Source: an uncultured Helcococcus sp. (GTDB lineage: Bacteria; Bacillota; Clostridia; Tissierellales; Peptoniphilaceae). From it: a stretch of DNA of 42,553 nucleotides. Both the position numbers and the translations under genes were made by a program. Below are positions 26,401-34,366 of the stretch, piece after piece. The notes under the pieces were generated by a model. It was given only the letters and a program-made list of their open reading frames with translations, had not been told where the DNA came from and did not search any database. The DNA is taken from NCBI RefSeq assembly GCF_946998255.1, contig NZ_CAMPYN010000003.1:1-42553 (forward strand). Reading direction: 5' to 3'. Every line of letters starts with the position of its first letter. Positions within the stretch are counted from its first letter, which is position 1.

Positions 26401-27324
26401 TTATTTAATTCCTAATACTTTTTCTTTAGTGTGAATTAAATCAGTTATTAATTCACAATATGGTGTGTCAATTCCGAATTCTTTACCTTTTCTAGCAACA
26501 GCACCATTTAAGTAGTCAATTTCTGTAGGTCTATGATTTTGAACTAAGTCTTGGTGCATTGATGGGTAATGTGCAGCTGCAACTTCACTTGTGTGCATTA
26601 CATAATCAGTAATTTCTTTTTCGTCTAATTTCACACCTGAAGCTTCACCAACTAATACAAATTCATGGATGATTTTTTTAACTACTCTTAGACCTTCTTC
26701 TGTAGCAAACAATTCTCCAATTGTACAGTCTAATAAAGCACAGTTAGAATTCATTGTACCGTTAACACATGCTTTTCTCCAAATTGAAGGTAAAACATCT
26801 TCATCATAGGTTACATTCAATTTAGCATCATTCATCATATCAACTAATTTTTCTGCACCTTCTTTACCACTTTCATCTATAGATTGTAAGTTAACTGTAC
26901 CTGTAGCTGATAAGTGAACTTTACCAGGTCCTTTTAGTCCTGCAGTCCATACAGTTACTCCCATGATTATATCCTTTTCTGGGATGTATTGTTTAATAAC
27001 ATCTTCATGTCCTAAACCGTTTAATAGGCATAATACTTTTGTATCTTCCCCAATAATTTGTTGGATACTTTCTAACATAGTAGGTAATTGCATAGCTTTT
27101 GTAAATAGAATAATGTAATCTGCTTCTTCTGTTGCTTCAGTAGGTTTCATTATTTCCATTTTAACATTGTCATTGATATCGCCTTCTACTTGTAAGCCAT
27201 TTTCTTTAATAGCTTTGATATGGTCTTCCCACATATCTAATAAAATTACATCATATCCTGCTTTTTGTAGTTGGTAACCAAATCTACAACCCATAGCGCC
27301 TGCGCCTGCAATATATGTTAACAT
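26401..27324 (-). CDS. panE: Ketopantoate reductase family protein (2-dehydropantoate 2-reductase)
   Basis: An NADPH-dependent 2-oxoacid reductase of the PanE/ApbA family, 307 aa. The N-terminal Rossmann motif is GAGAMG (residues 7-12). Catalytic and substrate residues of PanE are present: N102 in LLNGLGH, K184 and N188 in WRKACVNG, and E268 in RPTEIDYLNGAV. This supports true ketopantoate reduction in pantothenate synthesis, but the family also contains reductases for other 2-oxoacids, and panB and panC are not in the window. It follows an EIIC-like membrane gene by about 100 bases and has a possible promoter of its own, so it may not be strictly co-transcribed. Confidence 0.82.
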   Translation of the reverse strand: MLTYIAGAGAMGCRFGYQLQKAGYDVILLDMWEDHIKAIKENGLQVEGDINDNVKMEIMKPTEATEEADYIILFTKAMQLPTMLESIQQIIGEDTKVLCLLNGLGHEDVIKQYIPEKDIIMGVTVWTAGLKGPGKVHLSATGTVNLQSIDESGKEGAEKLVDMMNDAKLNVTYDEDVLPSIWRKACVNGTMNSNCALLDCTIGELFATEEGLRVVKKIIHEFVLVGEASGVKLDEKEITDYVMHTSEVAAAHYPSMHQDLVQNHRPTEIDYLNGAVARKGKEFGIDTPYCELITDLIHTKEKVLGIK

Positions 27325-27367
27325 AATTATCTCCTTTATTTTTTCTAAATATATTGTTTCCTATTTT

Positions 27368-27376
27368 ATTATAACA
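27368..27376 (-). promoter_or_regulatory. Candidate extended -10 promoter of panE-like gene
   Basis: TGT followed by TATAAT (27368-27373) on the minus strand. No recognisable -35 box. The surrounding sequence is very A/T rich, so chance occurrence is possible. Confidence 0.4.
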
Positions 27377-27422
27377 TTTTAAAGTTTGTTATATTATAAA
27401 CTCTACTTTTAATTATACTTAG

Positions 27423-28490
27423 TTAACCTTTGAATTTAAATATTTCAGCATCATAGATGTTTAATACATCACACATCACTTTATTTACTATAAATCCTAC
27501 AGCAAATGGTACTACTATCCAAGTTAATACCATAACTAAGACCCCTATATTTCCACCATTTAATGCTGCTAGAGGTGATACTAACCCTACTAAACCGAAT
27601 CCAGCTGTTCCTGGTGTACCAACCATGTTTAGTATTGGAACACTTAATGAGCTGATAGCTGCTGTTATTGCAACTGGCAATCCAATTATTGGATTTGTTA
27701 AGAAATTTGGCATCATCATCTTCATAGCACCTAAACCAATAGCAACAGGAACACCTGCTTTATTAGATTTCATAGTTGCCCATACTAAAAATGCTGCTGC
27801 TGCAGCAACCCCCATACCAGCTGCTGCTGAAGATATACCATTTAATCCTATTGCTAAACCTATAGCTACTGTTGATATAGGGCTTATAATTATAATTGAG
27901 AATGATACTGCAATTAAAATACTCATTATCATTGGTTGTAATGTAGTAAATGAGTTAATACCTTGCCCTATTACAGCTGTAATCATTGATACATAAGGTA
28001 ATGTTAATGTTCCTATAAAACCTACACCTGCTCCAACTATAATTGGCATTAAAACTAAGTTTAGAGAACCTAATTTATCTCCAATCCATTTTACTACTAA
28101 AACAGCTAAGGCTGCTGTAAGCATTGTATTGATAACATCACCTATTCCTGACAATTGGAAAATAAATGTTGGATCAGCGTTTCCTACTGTAGCATTGATG
28201 TATTTCCATGCTCCAGATCCTATAAAGGCTGCACCACCAACACATGATGATTGAATAGGATTTAATTTAAATTGCATAGCAATTAAATAACCAGCCATTA
28301 CTGATGTCAAGAATTGAAATACTTGTACAACGTGTAAGAAATCAGCAGCTATTTGATTGGATGCTAATGGTTTTAAGAATGTAGCTAAGATTGCATTTGG
28401 TATTAAGGCTACAACTATAGCTATGGTTGCTCCATTTAATACTTTTAATATAAAAGAACCAACAGTTTCTCTGTTTTTTACTTCTGTCAT
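27423..28490 (-). CDS. PTS EIIC-like membrane protein (PfoR-type family)
   Basis: A 355-aa integral membrane protein with about nine to ten hydrophobic segments and many Gly/Ala/Ile residues. From memory it resembles the EIIC_2 family that includes the PfoR/PfoS regulator-annotated proteins of clostridia: the N-terminal VLNGATIAIVVALIPNAIL, the central FIGSGAWKYINATVG and the C-terminal GTPGTAGFGLVGLVSPL are characteristic. No EIIA or EIIB domain is fused or adjacent, so sugar phosphorylation cannot be assumed; it may be a transporter for an unknown small molecule. It stands between the rplL terminator and the panE-like gene. The substrate cannot be read from sequence. Confidence 0.75.
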   Translation of the reverse strand: MTEVKNRETVGSFILKVLNGATIAIVVALIPNAILATFLKPLASNQIAADFLHVVQVFQFLTSVMAGYLIAMQFKLNPIQSSCVGGAAFIGSGAWKYINATVGNADPTFIFQLSGIGDVINTMLTAALAVLVVKWIGDKLGSLNLVLMPIIVGAGVGFIGTLTLPYVSMITAVIGQGINSFTTLQPMIMSILIAVSFSIIIISPISTVAIGLAIGLNGISSAAAGMGVAAAAAFLVWATMKSNKAGVPVAIGLGAMKMMMPNFLTNPIIGLPVAITAAISSLSVPILNMVGTPGTAGFGLVGLVSPLAALNGGNIGVLVMVLTWIVVPFAVGFIVNKVMCDVLNIYDAEIFKFKG

Positions 28491-28521
28491 AATTTACTCC
28501 TTGTTAAAACTAATATTTTTA

Positions 28522-28542
28522 CCACCAATAAGAGATTGGAGG
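28522..28542 (-). other. Leader hairpin upstream of the EIIC-like gene
   Basis: CCTCCAAT / ATTGGTGG on the minus strand, eight pairs with one mismatch, five-base loop, not followed by T. It lies about 32 bases upstream of the start codon. The 5' arm contains CCTCC, an anti-Shine-Dalgarno-like sequence. Function unknown. Confidence 0.4.
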
Positions 28543-28597
28543 AATCAAATATAGCTAAATATAATTAATAATAATAATTTATGAATTTAAAATAAAA

Positions 28598-28628
28598 AAT
28601 GGCTTAAATATATTATAATTAAGCCATT
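28598..28628 (-). terminator. Terminator after rplL
   Basis: A perfect ten-base stem (AATGGCTTAA / TTAAGCCATT) with an eleven-base A/T loop, followed by six T. It ends the ribosomal transcript before any polymerase gene, which confirms that rpoB is not served by the rplJL promoter here. Confidence 0.92.
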
Positions 28629-28658
28629 AATTTATTTTTGTTTAACTTGTAAAATTAA

Positions 28659-29042
28659 TTATTTTAATTCTACTGAAGCACCAGCTTCTTCTAATTTTTC
28701 TTTGATTTGGTTAGCTTCGTCTGCTGGAACACCTTCTTTAACTGCTTTTGGTGCACCGTCAACTAATTCTTTAGCTTCTTTTAATCCTAAACCTGTAATT
28801 TCTCTAACTACTTTGATTACATTGATTTTACCTGAACCAGCACTTGTTAATACTACATCAAAGTCTGATTTTTCTTCTGCTGCAGCTGCTTCTCCACCTG
28901 CTGCTGGTGCTGCTGCTACTGCTGCTACTGGAGCTGCTGCTGAAACACCAAATTCTTCTTCTAAAGCTTTTACTAATTCTGATAATTCTAATACTGTTAA
29001 TGATTTTACATCTTCAATTAATTGTGTTAATTTTTCTGACAT
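28659..29042 (-). CDS. rplL: 50S ribosomal protein L7/L12
   Basis: The stalk protein of the large subunit, 127 aa, present in several copies per ribosome and needed for GTPase activation of translation factors. The N-terminal dimerisation part (residues 1-35), the Ala/Pro hinge (AAAPVAAVAAAPAAGG) and the C-terminal domain (SDFDVVLTSAGSGKINVIKVVREITGLGLKEAK region) are in order. It follows rplJ by 17 bases and ends with a strong terminator. Confidence 0.98.
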   Translation of the reverse strand: MSEKLTQLIEDVKSLTVLELSELVKALEEEFGVSAAAPVAAVAAAPAAGGEAAAAEEKSDFDVVLTSAGSGKINVIKVVREITGLGLKEAKELVDGAPKAVKEGVPADEANQIKEKLEEAGASVELK

Positions 29043-29059
29043 TTTGTCCTCCTATATAA

Positions 29060-29593
29060 TTATGCTTCTTGTTCTTTTTTTTCTTTTACTGCATTTAATG
29101 CATATACTAGACTGCTTAATGTTGCGTTTAACACGCTAGCAAATCCTTGAATAGGTGCGTTCAATCCACCTAATACTTGTGCTAATAAAACTTCCTTTGT
29201 TGGTAGTTTTGCTATAGCTTTTACGCTATCGGCATCAACAACCTTTCCATCAATAATACCAGCTTTTACCTTTAAGGCTTCGTGATCTTTTGCAAAATCT
29301 ACTGATATTTTTGGTCCTTGAACCATGTCCTCGTTACTAAATACAAAACCGTTTGGTCCTGATAAGTATTCTTCATAGCCTTCATAACCTAGTTCAGAAA
29401 GAGCTATGTTTACTAAAGTATTTTTGTATACTTTGTAGTTTACACCAGCTTCTCTATATTGCTTTCTAAGTTCTGAAATATCTGCTACATTAAGTCCACG
29501 ATATTCAACGATTGAGATGGATTTTGAGTTTTCAATAGCTTCTTTGATTTCTTGAACCACAGCTTGTTTGTGTGTCAAAGTTGACTTACTCAT
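29060..29593 (-). CDS. rplJ: 50S ribosomal protein L10
   Basis: Forms the base of the ribosomal stalk and anchors L7/L12 dimers. 177 aa, standard length. Motifs: SISIVEYRGLNVADISELRKQ in the N-terminal RNA-binding domain and the C-terminal helix that carries L12 (ASVLNATLSSLVYALNAV). Preceded by its own promoter and a typical L10 leader, through which L10-L12 complex represses its own transcript. Confidence 0.98.
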   Translation of the reverse strand: MSKSTLTHKQAVVQEIKEAIENSKSISIVEYRGLNVADISELRKQYREAGVNYKVYKNTLVNIALSELGYEGYEEYLSGPNGFVFSNEDMVQGPKISVDFAKDHEALKVKAGIIDGKVVDADSVKAIAKLPTKEVLLAQVLGGLNAPIQGFASVLNATLSSLVYALNAVKEKKEQEA

Positions 29594-29637
29594 TTTTCAC
29601 CTCCATAGTTACTTTGGCTACTTTCGCATCAATTTAT

Positions 29638-29668
29638 AAAAAAACTCCTCACGAAAAGACGCAAGGAG
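29638..29668 (-). terminator. Regulated terminator of the L10 leader
   Basis: A nine-base stem (CTCCTTGCG / CGTGAGGAG, two G-U pairs) with a six-base loop, followed by seven T. It lies about 45 bases upstream of rplJ and completes the leader as an attenuator. Confidence 0.85.
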
Positions 29669-29748
29669 ATAATAATCATTATTATGCTCCTATATAGGAT
29701 AATTTTTAAGGTTGCCCTCCTATAGTCTTTGGTAGCCTATTTAATATA
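29669..29748 (-). promoter_or_regulatory. Ribosomal protein L10 leader
   Basis: On the minus strand the leader contains AGGCTACCAAAGACTATAGG, then AGGGCAACCTT, then CCTATATAGGAGC, the conserved elements of the Firmicute L10(L12)4-binding leader. With the following terminator it forms an autoregulatory attenuator of rplJL. The 5' boundary is estimated from the promoter. Confidence 0.9.
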
Positions 29749-29755
29749 CCTATGA

Positions 29756-29784
29756 ATAATATCACTTTATATAAATAAAGTCAA
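29756..29784 (-). promoter_or_regulatory. Promoter of rplJL
   Basis: -35 TTGACT (29779-29784), 17-base spacer, -10 TATTAT (29756-29761). The -35 box stands one base after the rplA stop codon. Confidence 0.85.
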
Positions 29785-29785
29785 A

Positions 29786-30493
29786 TTATTTTGTAGCTAT
29801 TTCTACTATTCTACTTGGATTAATTTTTACTCCAGGTCCCATAGTAGATGTCACAGTTACTGATCTTAAGTATTTACCTTTAGCTGAAGCTGGTTTATCT
29901 TTTATAACAGCTGCTAAAAGTGTTTTTACGTTATCAAATAATTGTTCTTCTGTAAATGAAGCTTTACCTACTGGTACGTGAACGATATTTTGCTTATCTG
30001 TTCTATATTCTACCTTACCTGATTTAGCTTCTTTAACCGCTTTTGCAACATCCATTGTAACTGTTCCAGTTTTTGGGTTTGGCATTAATCCTCTTGGTCC
30101 TAATGCTCTACCAATTTTACCAACTTGACCCATCATATCTGGTGTAGCAATTGCAACATCAAATTCCATCCAACCTTCGTTTTGAACTCTGTCTACTAGG
30201 TCTTCACCTGCAAAGTCTGCTCCAGCATCTAAAGCTTCTTGAACTTTTTCACCCTTTGCAAATACTGCTACTCTAACATCTCTACCTGTACCGTGTGGTA
30301 GTACTACAGTATTTCTAACTTGTTGGTCTGCGTGTCTTGAGTCAACACCTAATTTAATGTGTAATTCTACTGTTTCATCAAATTTTGCTGTAGCAGCTTT
30401 TTTAACTATTGCAACAGCTTCGTCAATTTCATATTGTGTATTTTTATCGTATAATTCCGCTAACGCTTCGTATCTCTTTCCTCTTTTTGGCAT
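29786..30493 (-). CDS. rplA: 50S ribosomal protein L1
   Basis: Binds 23S rRNA at the L1 stalk near the E site; in many bacteria it also represses its own mRNA. 235 aa, full length. Motifs: GKRYEALAELYDKN at the start, the internal GLMPNPKTGTVT signature of L1, and VTSTMGPGVKIN near the C-terminus. It is 37 bases from rplK and is the last gene of the rpmG-secE-nusG-rplK-rplA unit. No clear terminator separates it from the rplJ promoter. Confidence 0.98.
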   Translation of the reverse strand: MPKRGKRYEALAELYDKNTQYEIDEAVAIVKKAATAKFDETVELHIKLGVDSRHADQQVRNTVVLPHGTGRDVRVAVFAKGEKVQEALDAGADFAGEDLVDRVQNEGWMEFDVAIATPDMMGQVGKIGRALGPRGLMPNPKTGTVTMDVAKAVKEAKSGKVEYRTDKQNIVHVPVGKASFTEEQLFDNVKTLLAAVIKDKPASAKGKYLRSVTVTSTMGPGVKINPSRIVEIATK

Positions 30494-30530
30494 TCTTTCC
30501 TCCTTGTGGTTTAACGAAAAATTTCTCCCA

Positions 30531-30956
30531 CTAATCTTCTACTGTAATTCCCATTGATCTTGCTGTACCTGCAACCATGCTCATTGCAGATTCTAATGTA
30601 GCTGCGTTTAAGTCTGGTTTTTTGATTTCAGCAATTTCTTTAACTTGCTCTTTTGTTAATTTACCAACTTTATTTTTGTTTGGTTCACCTGAAGCTTTGT
30701 CCAATCCTAATGCTTTTTTGATTAGTACTGGTGCTGGTGGTGTCTTTGTAATAAATGAAAATGTTCTATCAGCATAAATTGTCAATACTACTGGTATAAT
30801 CATTCCATTTTGGTCAGCTGTTTGAGCATTAAATGCCTTTGTAAATTCCATAATATTGATACCTGTAGGTCCTAATACTGTACCTACTGGTGGTGCTGGT
30901 GTTGCTTTTCCAGCTGGTATTTGTAATTTTACTATTGATTGTACTTTTTTAGCCAT
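30531..30956 (-). CDS. rplK: 50S ribosomal protein L11
   Basis: Binds the GTPase-associated region of 23S rRNA; site of thiostrepton action. 141 aa. The N-terminal KLQIPAGKATPAPPVGTVLG and the C-terminal signature GTARSMGITVED are clear. It follows nusG by 59 bases in the conserved secE-nusG-rplK-rplA order. Confidence 0.98.
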   Translation of the reverse strand: MAKKVQSIVKLQIPAGKATPAPPVGTVLGPTGINIMEFTKAFNAQTADQNGMIIPVVLTIYADRTFSFITKTPPAPVLIKKALGLDKASGEPNKNKVGKLTKEQVKEIAEIKKPDLNAATLESAMSMVAGTARSMGITVED

Positions 30957-31015
30957 TATTTCCTCCTAAATCGCTAATGTGGTTTACGGAGAGTATCCTC
31001 CCACTAAATAAGATG

Positions 31016-31561
31016 CTATTTAAAATAATCGAAAGGTACTTCTGCTGCAGTTTCCCTTCCCAGAAAGTCTATAGTTGCATTAATTGTTTGTTTTTCATAG
31101 TTTATTTCTACTACTGTAGCCATATAGCCCTTGAAATTACCTTCAGTTAACTCTATAGAATCTCCCACATTGATTCCTAAATCTTCTGCGTTTAATTTTA
31201 CCGATATTGGATCTTCAGATTCTATACCAAAGTCTTTTATCTCTTTTGGACTCAAAGGAACTGGGTCCCCATCTGGTCCGATAAAACCTGTAACTCCTCT
31301 AGTATTTCTTACCAAATACCAATTCCTGGAATCAACTATCATCTTAATTAGTACATATCCAGGGAAAACTTTTCTTTCTTTAATCTTCTTTTCCCCTCTA
31401 ACTATATCTTCGTACTCTTCCATAGGAACTCTAACATCGAAAATGTTGTGTGAACTCCCATTTTCTATCATATTTTCTATTTTACTTTTTACTTTGTTTT
31501 CATGTCCTGAATAAGTATGAACAACATACCAATTCGCTTGTTCAATATTTTCGTTGTCCAT
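31016..31561 (-). CDS. nusG: Transcription elongation and termination factor NusG
   Basis: Binds the RNA polymerase clamp and affects pausing and termination. 181 aa. The N-terminal domain has NWYVVHTYSGHENKVK and the conserved KVFPGYVLIKM and NTRGVTGFIG; the C-terminal KOW domain has VGDSIELTEGNFKGYMATV. It follows secE by 16 bases. Confidence 0.97.
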   Translation of the reverse strand: MDNENIEQANWYVVHTYSGHENKVKSKIENMIENGSSHNIFDVRVPMEEYEDIVRGEKKIKERKVFPGYVLIKMIVDSRNWYLVRNTRGVTGFIGPDGDPVPLSPKEIKDFGIESEDPISVKLNAEDLGINVGDSIELTEGNFKGYMATVVEINYEKQTINATIDFLGRETAAEVPFDYFK

Positions 31562-31577
31562 TAGATTCTCCTTCTAC

Positions 31578-31763
31578 TTATACAGTAAATGATAAAATAA
31601 AGCGGAATATTGTATCTAGTAATTTAACTAAGATTGACATACCTATTAAAGCTGCAACAACAACTACTGTTGATTTGAAAATTTCATTTTTTGTAGGCCA
31701 TGTAATCTTTTTAAATTCGTTTCTTATTCCTCTAAAAAAACCTGTTTTCTTTTTTTCTGTCAT
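31578..31763 (-). CDS. secE: Preprotein translocase subunit SecE
   Basis: Essential small subunit of the SecYEG channel. 61 aa, the short single-span form of Gram-positives. An amphipathic region with the family motif EFKKITWPTKNEI (about residues 16-28) leads into one membrane helix (about residues 32-55). It lies between rpmG (9 bases) and nusG. Confidence 0.95.
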   Translation of the reverse strand: MTEKKKTGFFRGIRNEFKKITWPTKNEIFKSTVVVVAALIGMSILVKLLDTIFRFILSFTV

Positions 31764-31772
31764 TTCAAACTC

Positions 31773-31922
31773 CTATTTAGTTTCTCTATGAAGAGTATGT
31801 TTTCCACAGAATTTACAGAATTTGTTTAACTCGATTCTATCTGTAGTATTTGATTTGTTCTTCATTGTGTCGTAGTTTCTTTGCTTACATTCTGTGCAAG
31901 CTAGTTTAACTTTATCTCTCAT
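31773..31922 (-). CDS. rpmG: 50S ribosomal protein L33
   Basis: A 49-aa protein read directly from the sequence: it begins MRDKVKLACTECKQRNY and ends GKHTLHRETK. Two CxxC pairs (CTEC near residues 9-12 and CKFC near 36-39) show the zinc-binding (C+) form of L33. AGGAGG stands before the ATG at 31922. It is the first gene of the rpmG-secE-nusG-rplK-rplA transcript, the usual Firmicute order. Confidence 0.95.
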   Translation of the reverse strand: MRDKVKLACTECKQRNYDTMKNKSNTTDRIELNKFCKFCGKHTLHRETK

Positions 31923-31974
31923 ACTTATACCTCCTACTTGAATTTATTAGACGGTAACTCTAATACATCTACAT

Positions 31975-32003
31975 ATTCTATAGGAAAAAGAGATAAAAGT
32001 CAA
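31975..32003 (-). promoter_or_regulatory. Promoter of rpmG-secE-nusG-rplKA
   Basis: -35 TTGACT (31998-32003), 17-base spacer, -10 TAGAAT (31975-31980). The -35 box lies inside the 3' arm of the terminator of the preceding ABC transporter operon. Confidence 0.75.
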
Positions 32004-32024
32004 TGATTCTTTGACTCTTATCTC
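31990..32024 (-). terminator. Terminator after the ABC transporter operon
   Basis: A 14-base stem (GAGATAAGAGTCAA / TTGACTTTTATCTC, one G-U pair) with a seven-base loop, followed by TTTTT. It begins nine bases after the permease stop codon. Its 3' arm contains the -35 box of the rpmG promoter. Confidence 0.88.
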
Positions 32025-32032
32025 CTATTTCT

Positions 32033-33667
32033 TTAATCATGTATTTTAAATCTCTTTGGAGCAAATTTATATACTAAAATACCACCTAAAATTAAATATA
32101 TTACTACAAATATCAATATATATTTGAAGATTAAATCTTTAGAATCAGATGTTCCAGAAAAGTACATTATCATATAGATAACATAGGTTAAACCAGAATA
32201 TAGTGGGTTTTTCACCTTTGCACTCTCTGTAAAAGGCTGAAGTAAATAGTATATATATAGGTAATGCATACTAAAAAATAGTAAACCAGCAAATGATATC
32301 AATAAGAGTGAAATTGTATAGGCGTATCCAAATGATAGAGATGCACATACTATCAATATCATCCCTAGCATAAATAAATAAGGTAATAAATAATACTTGA
32401 TTAATTCCACAATTCTTATTTTTATTGATTTTAGTACATTTTCAGATGTCCTATAGTAGGCGTGCCTCATTAGGTCTTTATCCATATTATAAAAACAATA
32501 TTTCACAAAAAATTCACCAGTATACATAAAGTAAGAAGCTGCAAATATTACATATGGTAGGTAAGATTTTATTTCCTCTATATTTTTAGCATCCTCTGCT
32601 ATAGATAAGTTAGCGTTTTGTCTAATATATACTGCACCTATACTTATACCTATGAATATAGCAATTTTAATTATATTTCCTATCCTTACCTTTTTCTTCA
32701 AAATACTTTTATGCCTATAGAAAAATATTTTATTTATATATTCAATTCCCTTGTAGGAAGAGAAATCTTTTCCATCCACTTTTATTTGTCCATCTTCAGC
32801 TTGAAGGCCCATTGCGTCTATTTCAGCTTCTTCAATGCTTTTTAAATCTTTGATAACTAAAAAATTATTAGATATATATCTAATATTGTCGGTTGCCATA
32901 AATCTAAATACTAGTATTCCAAATATCACAATGGCTAAAACAAGCATTAATGGATTAAAAAGTACTTGTACATCTATAATTTTTCCTATGCCAATTAAAA
33001 CTATTAATCCTATAAGCAAGATTACCATTAAAGGATATATGGTATAGTTGTAGATTTTGAATTTGTCCTTTGTTAAGTTTCTCTTCAAAAATATATAAGC
33101 AACTATAAATCTCAAGGAATAAGCTATCATAGTAAAGGAAATTATATTTAAATAACTAATATTCACTTGCCCAAAAAATCCACCTGCTATTTTTAATATA
33201 ATGTAGTAAATTAAGCTAAATGAAATCACATTCAATATAATTTGATAAAAGTATGATGACAAATAATATTTTTTTGGATCTAATTTCATTTGCTTTATAA
33301 AAATATAACTGGTCGTATTGTTGGTATAGAAAAAATCGTAATCTCTAAAGGTCCCAATAAGTGTCAAGCCAGCTATATAAAATAAAATCATCTCAGTACT
33401 TTTAGACATGCTTACTTCAAAAAAATCTAAAGTCATGGATAAAACAATAAAATACATTACAAGATAATATATTATTTTATTAAATATGGATCTTAAAAAT
33501 CCAAATAAAATGGACAAAGGTAAAATTAAGAAGTCTATTTTATGGATCCACTTATTTGAGTTTTTAAATAATTTCCCAATTAAAGGAAGTTTTTTCAAAA
33601 AATAAAAGAAGCCATTATAGGCTATTAAAAAATTATATTTAGCATTTAAGGATATAGCATCAAACAT
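32033..33667 (-). CDS. ABC transporter permease, large multispan protein
   Basis: A 544-aa membrane protein with about 12 hydrophobic segments, two groups of six separated by a soluble loop around residues 255-330 (IEEAEIDAMGLQAEDGQIKVD region). It overlaps the start of... rather, its ATG at 33667 overlaps the end of the upstream ATPase gene by eight bases, so the two are translated together and form one transporter. I do not recognise a closer family with certainty; the layout is like EcsB/YthQ-type permeases of Gram-positives, which pair with a single ATPase. No substrate-binding lipoprotein is present, which points to export rather than uptake. Substrate unknown. Confidence 0.8.
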   Translation of the reverse strand: MFDAISLNAKYNFLIAYNGFFYFLKKLPLIGKLFKNSNKWIHKIDFLILPLSILFGFLRSIFNKIIYYLVMYFIVLSMTLDFFEVSMSKSTEMILFYIAGLTLIGTFRDYDFFYTNNTTSYIFIKQMKLDPKKYYLSSYFYQIILNVISFSLIYYIILKIAGGFFGQVNISYLNIISFTMIAYSLRFIVAYIFLKRNLTKDKFKIYNYTIYPLMVILLIGLIVLIGIGKIIDVQVLFNPLMLVLAIVIFGILVFRFMATDNIRYISNNFLVIKDLKSIEEAEIDAMGLQAEDGQIKVDGKDFSSYKGIEYINKIFFYRHKSILKKKVRIGNIIKIAIFIGISIGAVYIRQNANLSIAEDAKNIEEIKSYLPYVIFAASYFMYTGEFFVKYCFYNMDKDLMRHAYYRTSENVLKSIKIRIVELIKYYLLPYLFMLGMILIVCASLSFGYAYTISLLLISFAGLLFFSMHYLYIYYLLQPFTESAKVKNPLYSGLTYVIYMIMYFSGTSDSKDLIFKYILIFVVIYLILGGILVYKFAPKRFKIHD

Positions 33668-34355
33668 TTTGTTCCCTCAAAGCATTCACTATTCTTTCTT
33701 CATAATTTTCATCCTTTTCTAAATCATTCAAGGATGTTAGTAAACCATCGTTTAACAATACAATTTCATCACAAATGTCCTTAGCAAGGTCTAGCATATG
33801 GGTTGATAAAATTATTATATGGTCATTTTTTAGTGACCTGAAAAACTTTTTTATTTCAGCACCAGCCAAAACATCCACGGCTGTTAGTGGTTCGTCTAGG
33901 AGAATGATTGGTGGTTGTTGGACATATAGGGCCAATAATGAAGTTTTCGACTTCATACCTGATGAATAATCCTTGATCAACTTGTGTCTATCAACTTCAT
34001 CAAAATCCATCATGTCAAAATACTGGTCTATATATGAAATTTCGTGTGGTTTGGATATGTCTATTATAAATTTAATATATTCATAACCTGTTAAAAACTC
34101 AGGCAAGTAAGGTTCAGCAAAAATCATGCCAATGTCTTCTATTTCAGGTACTCTAGTATTTCCTTCATCTTCATAGGATACTTCACCCTTGTCAGCATTC
34201 AGCTCCTTATAAATTATATTAAAAAGAGTAGTTTTACCGGCACCATTCCTGCCCAATAATCCATATATTTTACCTTTTTCAAAAGTGAAATTTAATCCCT
34301 TAAGTATTTTTTTATCATCAAAGGATTTTTCTATATCTGTTAAATGCAGCTTCAT
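33660..34355 (-). CDS. ABC transporter ATP-binding protein
   Basis: A 231-aa ATPase. Walker A is GLLGRNGAGKTT (near residue 33), Walker B IILLDEPLTAVD, and the H-loop STHM. The signature is YSSGMKSKTSLL, a variant of LSGGQ that is common in exporter-type ATPases of this class. It sits 11 bases after thiD and overlaps the permease gene. Function probably export of an unknown compound; the thiD link is positional and does not by itself imply a vitamin substrate. Confidence 0.9.
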   Translation of the reverse strand: MKLHLTDIEKSFDDKKILKGLNFTFEKGKIYGLLGRNGAGKTTLFNIIYKELNADKGEVSYEDEGNTRVPEIEDIGMIFAEPYLPEFLTGYEYIKFIIDISKPHEISYIDQYFDMMDFDEVDRHKLIKDYSSGMKSKTSLLALYVQQPPIILLDEPLTAVDVLAGAEIKKFFRSLKNDHIIILSTHMLDLAKDICDEIVLLNDGLLTSLNDLEKDENYEERIVNALREQNV

Positions 34356-34366
34356 CTTATCTCCTA

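Noticed and set aside
27457..27996. A 179-codon open frame on the plus strand opposite the EIIC-like gene
   Set aside because: It lies fully inside a well-supported minus-strand membrane protein gene, has no ribosome binding site, and its low-complexity Ile/Pro/Thr-rich product is the mirror of the hydrophobic codons.
28902..28950. GCT/GCA-rich tract that looks like a short tandem repeat
   Set aside because: It encodes the alanine-rich hinge of L7/L12, a normal feature of the protein.
28702..29139. A 145-codon plus-strand frame opposite rplL and rplJ
   Set aside because: Shadow of the alanine-rich L7/L12 hinge; no start signal and no family resemblance.
31924..32003. Possible tRNA gene near rpmG, as seen next to secE in some Firmicutes
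   Set aside because: No cloverleaf, no TpsiC-loop GGTTCGAATCC-type motif on either strand; the space is filled by a promoter and terminator.
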